The position numbers were made by a program, and so were the translations under genes. DNA of 6,128 nt, taken from an uncultured bacterium (lineage in GTDB: Bacteria > Desulfobacterota > WTBG01). Position 1 is the stretch's first letter. The number at the start of each line of letters is the position of its first letter. Shown here piece after piece: positions 5,983 to 6,128 of the stretch. Location: assembly GCA_938024025.1 (NCBI GenBank), contig CALJBY010000277.1, positions 1 through 6,128 of the forward strand, given 5' to 3'. Under the pieces are notes generated by a model. The model saw only the letters and a program-made list of their open reading frames with translations. It had not been told where the DNA came from and ran no database searches.

Positions 5983-6128
5983 ATGAACTATACAGTAAAA
6001 CTGGATATTTTTGAAGGGCCTCTGGATCTCCTCCTGTACCTCATCCGGAAGAATGAGGTTGATATTTATGATATCCCTATATCTCTTATAACAGAACAGT
6101 ATCTGGAGTATTTGGATCTGATGACGGT
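5983..6128 (+). CDS. scpA: Segregation and condensation protein A (ScpA), 3' truncated by the window edge
   Basis: Only the first 48 codons plus two bases are visible. The N-terminus reads [20 protein letters not shown], followed by [13 protein letters not shown] and an ITEQYLEYL segment. [21 protein letters not shown] is the hallmark of ScpA, the kleisin that bridges SMC heads with ScpB in bacterial condensin for chromosome compaction and segregation. The start at ATG 5983 is too short to have been called from length but is set by this motif and by the ribosome site. In many bacteria scpB follows directly, so it is expected to the right. The trpS-scpA order is familiar from Desulfobacterota and related groups (from memory). 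The rest of the gene cannot be assessed. Confidence -1.
   Translation, partial: MNYTVKLDIFEGPLDLLLYLIRKNEVDIYDIPISLITEQYLEYLDLMT

Overview
The window (6128 bases, moderate GC) looks like chromosomal DNA from a Gram-negative, anaerobic or microaerophilic bacterium with a complex respiratory chain. The gene families and the trpS-scpA order fit Desulfobacterota-like lineages or Planctomycetota of the anammox type. That assignment is inferred from gene content only. All recognisable genes are on the + strand.

Region 1 (1-1852) is the 3' part of a respiratory operon. It holds a four-cluster iron-sulfur electron-transfer subunit (HybA/DsrO/TtrB-like, cut by the left edge) followed directly by an NrfD/HybB-type quinone-interacting membrane protein. 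Together they would pass electrons between the membrane quinone pool and a catalytic partner (a molybdopterin enzyme, hydrogenase or multihaem cytochrome) that must lie to the left. A strong palindromic terminator at 1896-1928 closes the unit.

Region 2 (1853-2189) is a 337-base gap. It holds the terminator, a weak promoter/operator-like site, a purine-rich stretch with a 10-base direct repeat, and a small hairpin.

Region 3 (2190-6128) is a translation and chromosome-maintenance cluster. An 883-residue protein joins a DHH/DHHA1 phosphoesterase, a CBS pair and a CCA-adding/poly(A) polymerase-type nucleotidyltransferase. It is followed by tryptophanyl-tRNA synthetase (trpS) and the first 48 codons of scpA (condensin-associated kleisin). 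Gaps of 95 and 59 bases without visible terminators suggest co-transcription.

The points most worth a second look are two. The TrpRS carries a four-cysteine pattern almost identical to the [4Fe-4S] site known from Thermotoga maritima TrpRS. The fusion protein appears to keep both an RNA/nucleotide-degrading and an RNA-end-building active site, with a possible adenylate sensor between them. No mobile element, CRISPR array, tRNA or rRNA gene was seen, and no wholly new system is evident.
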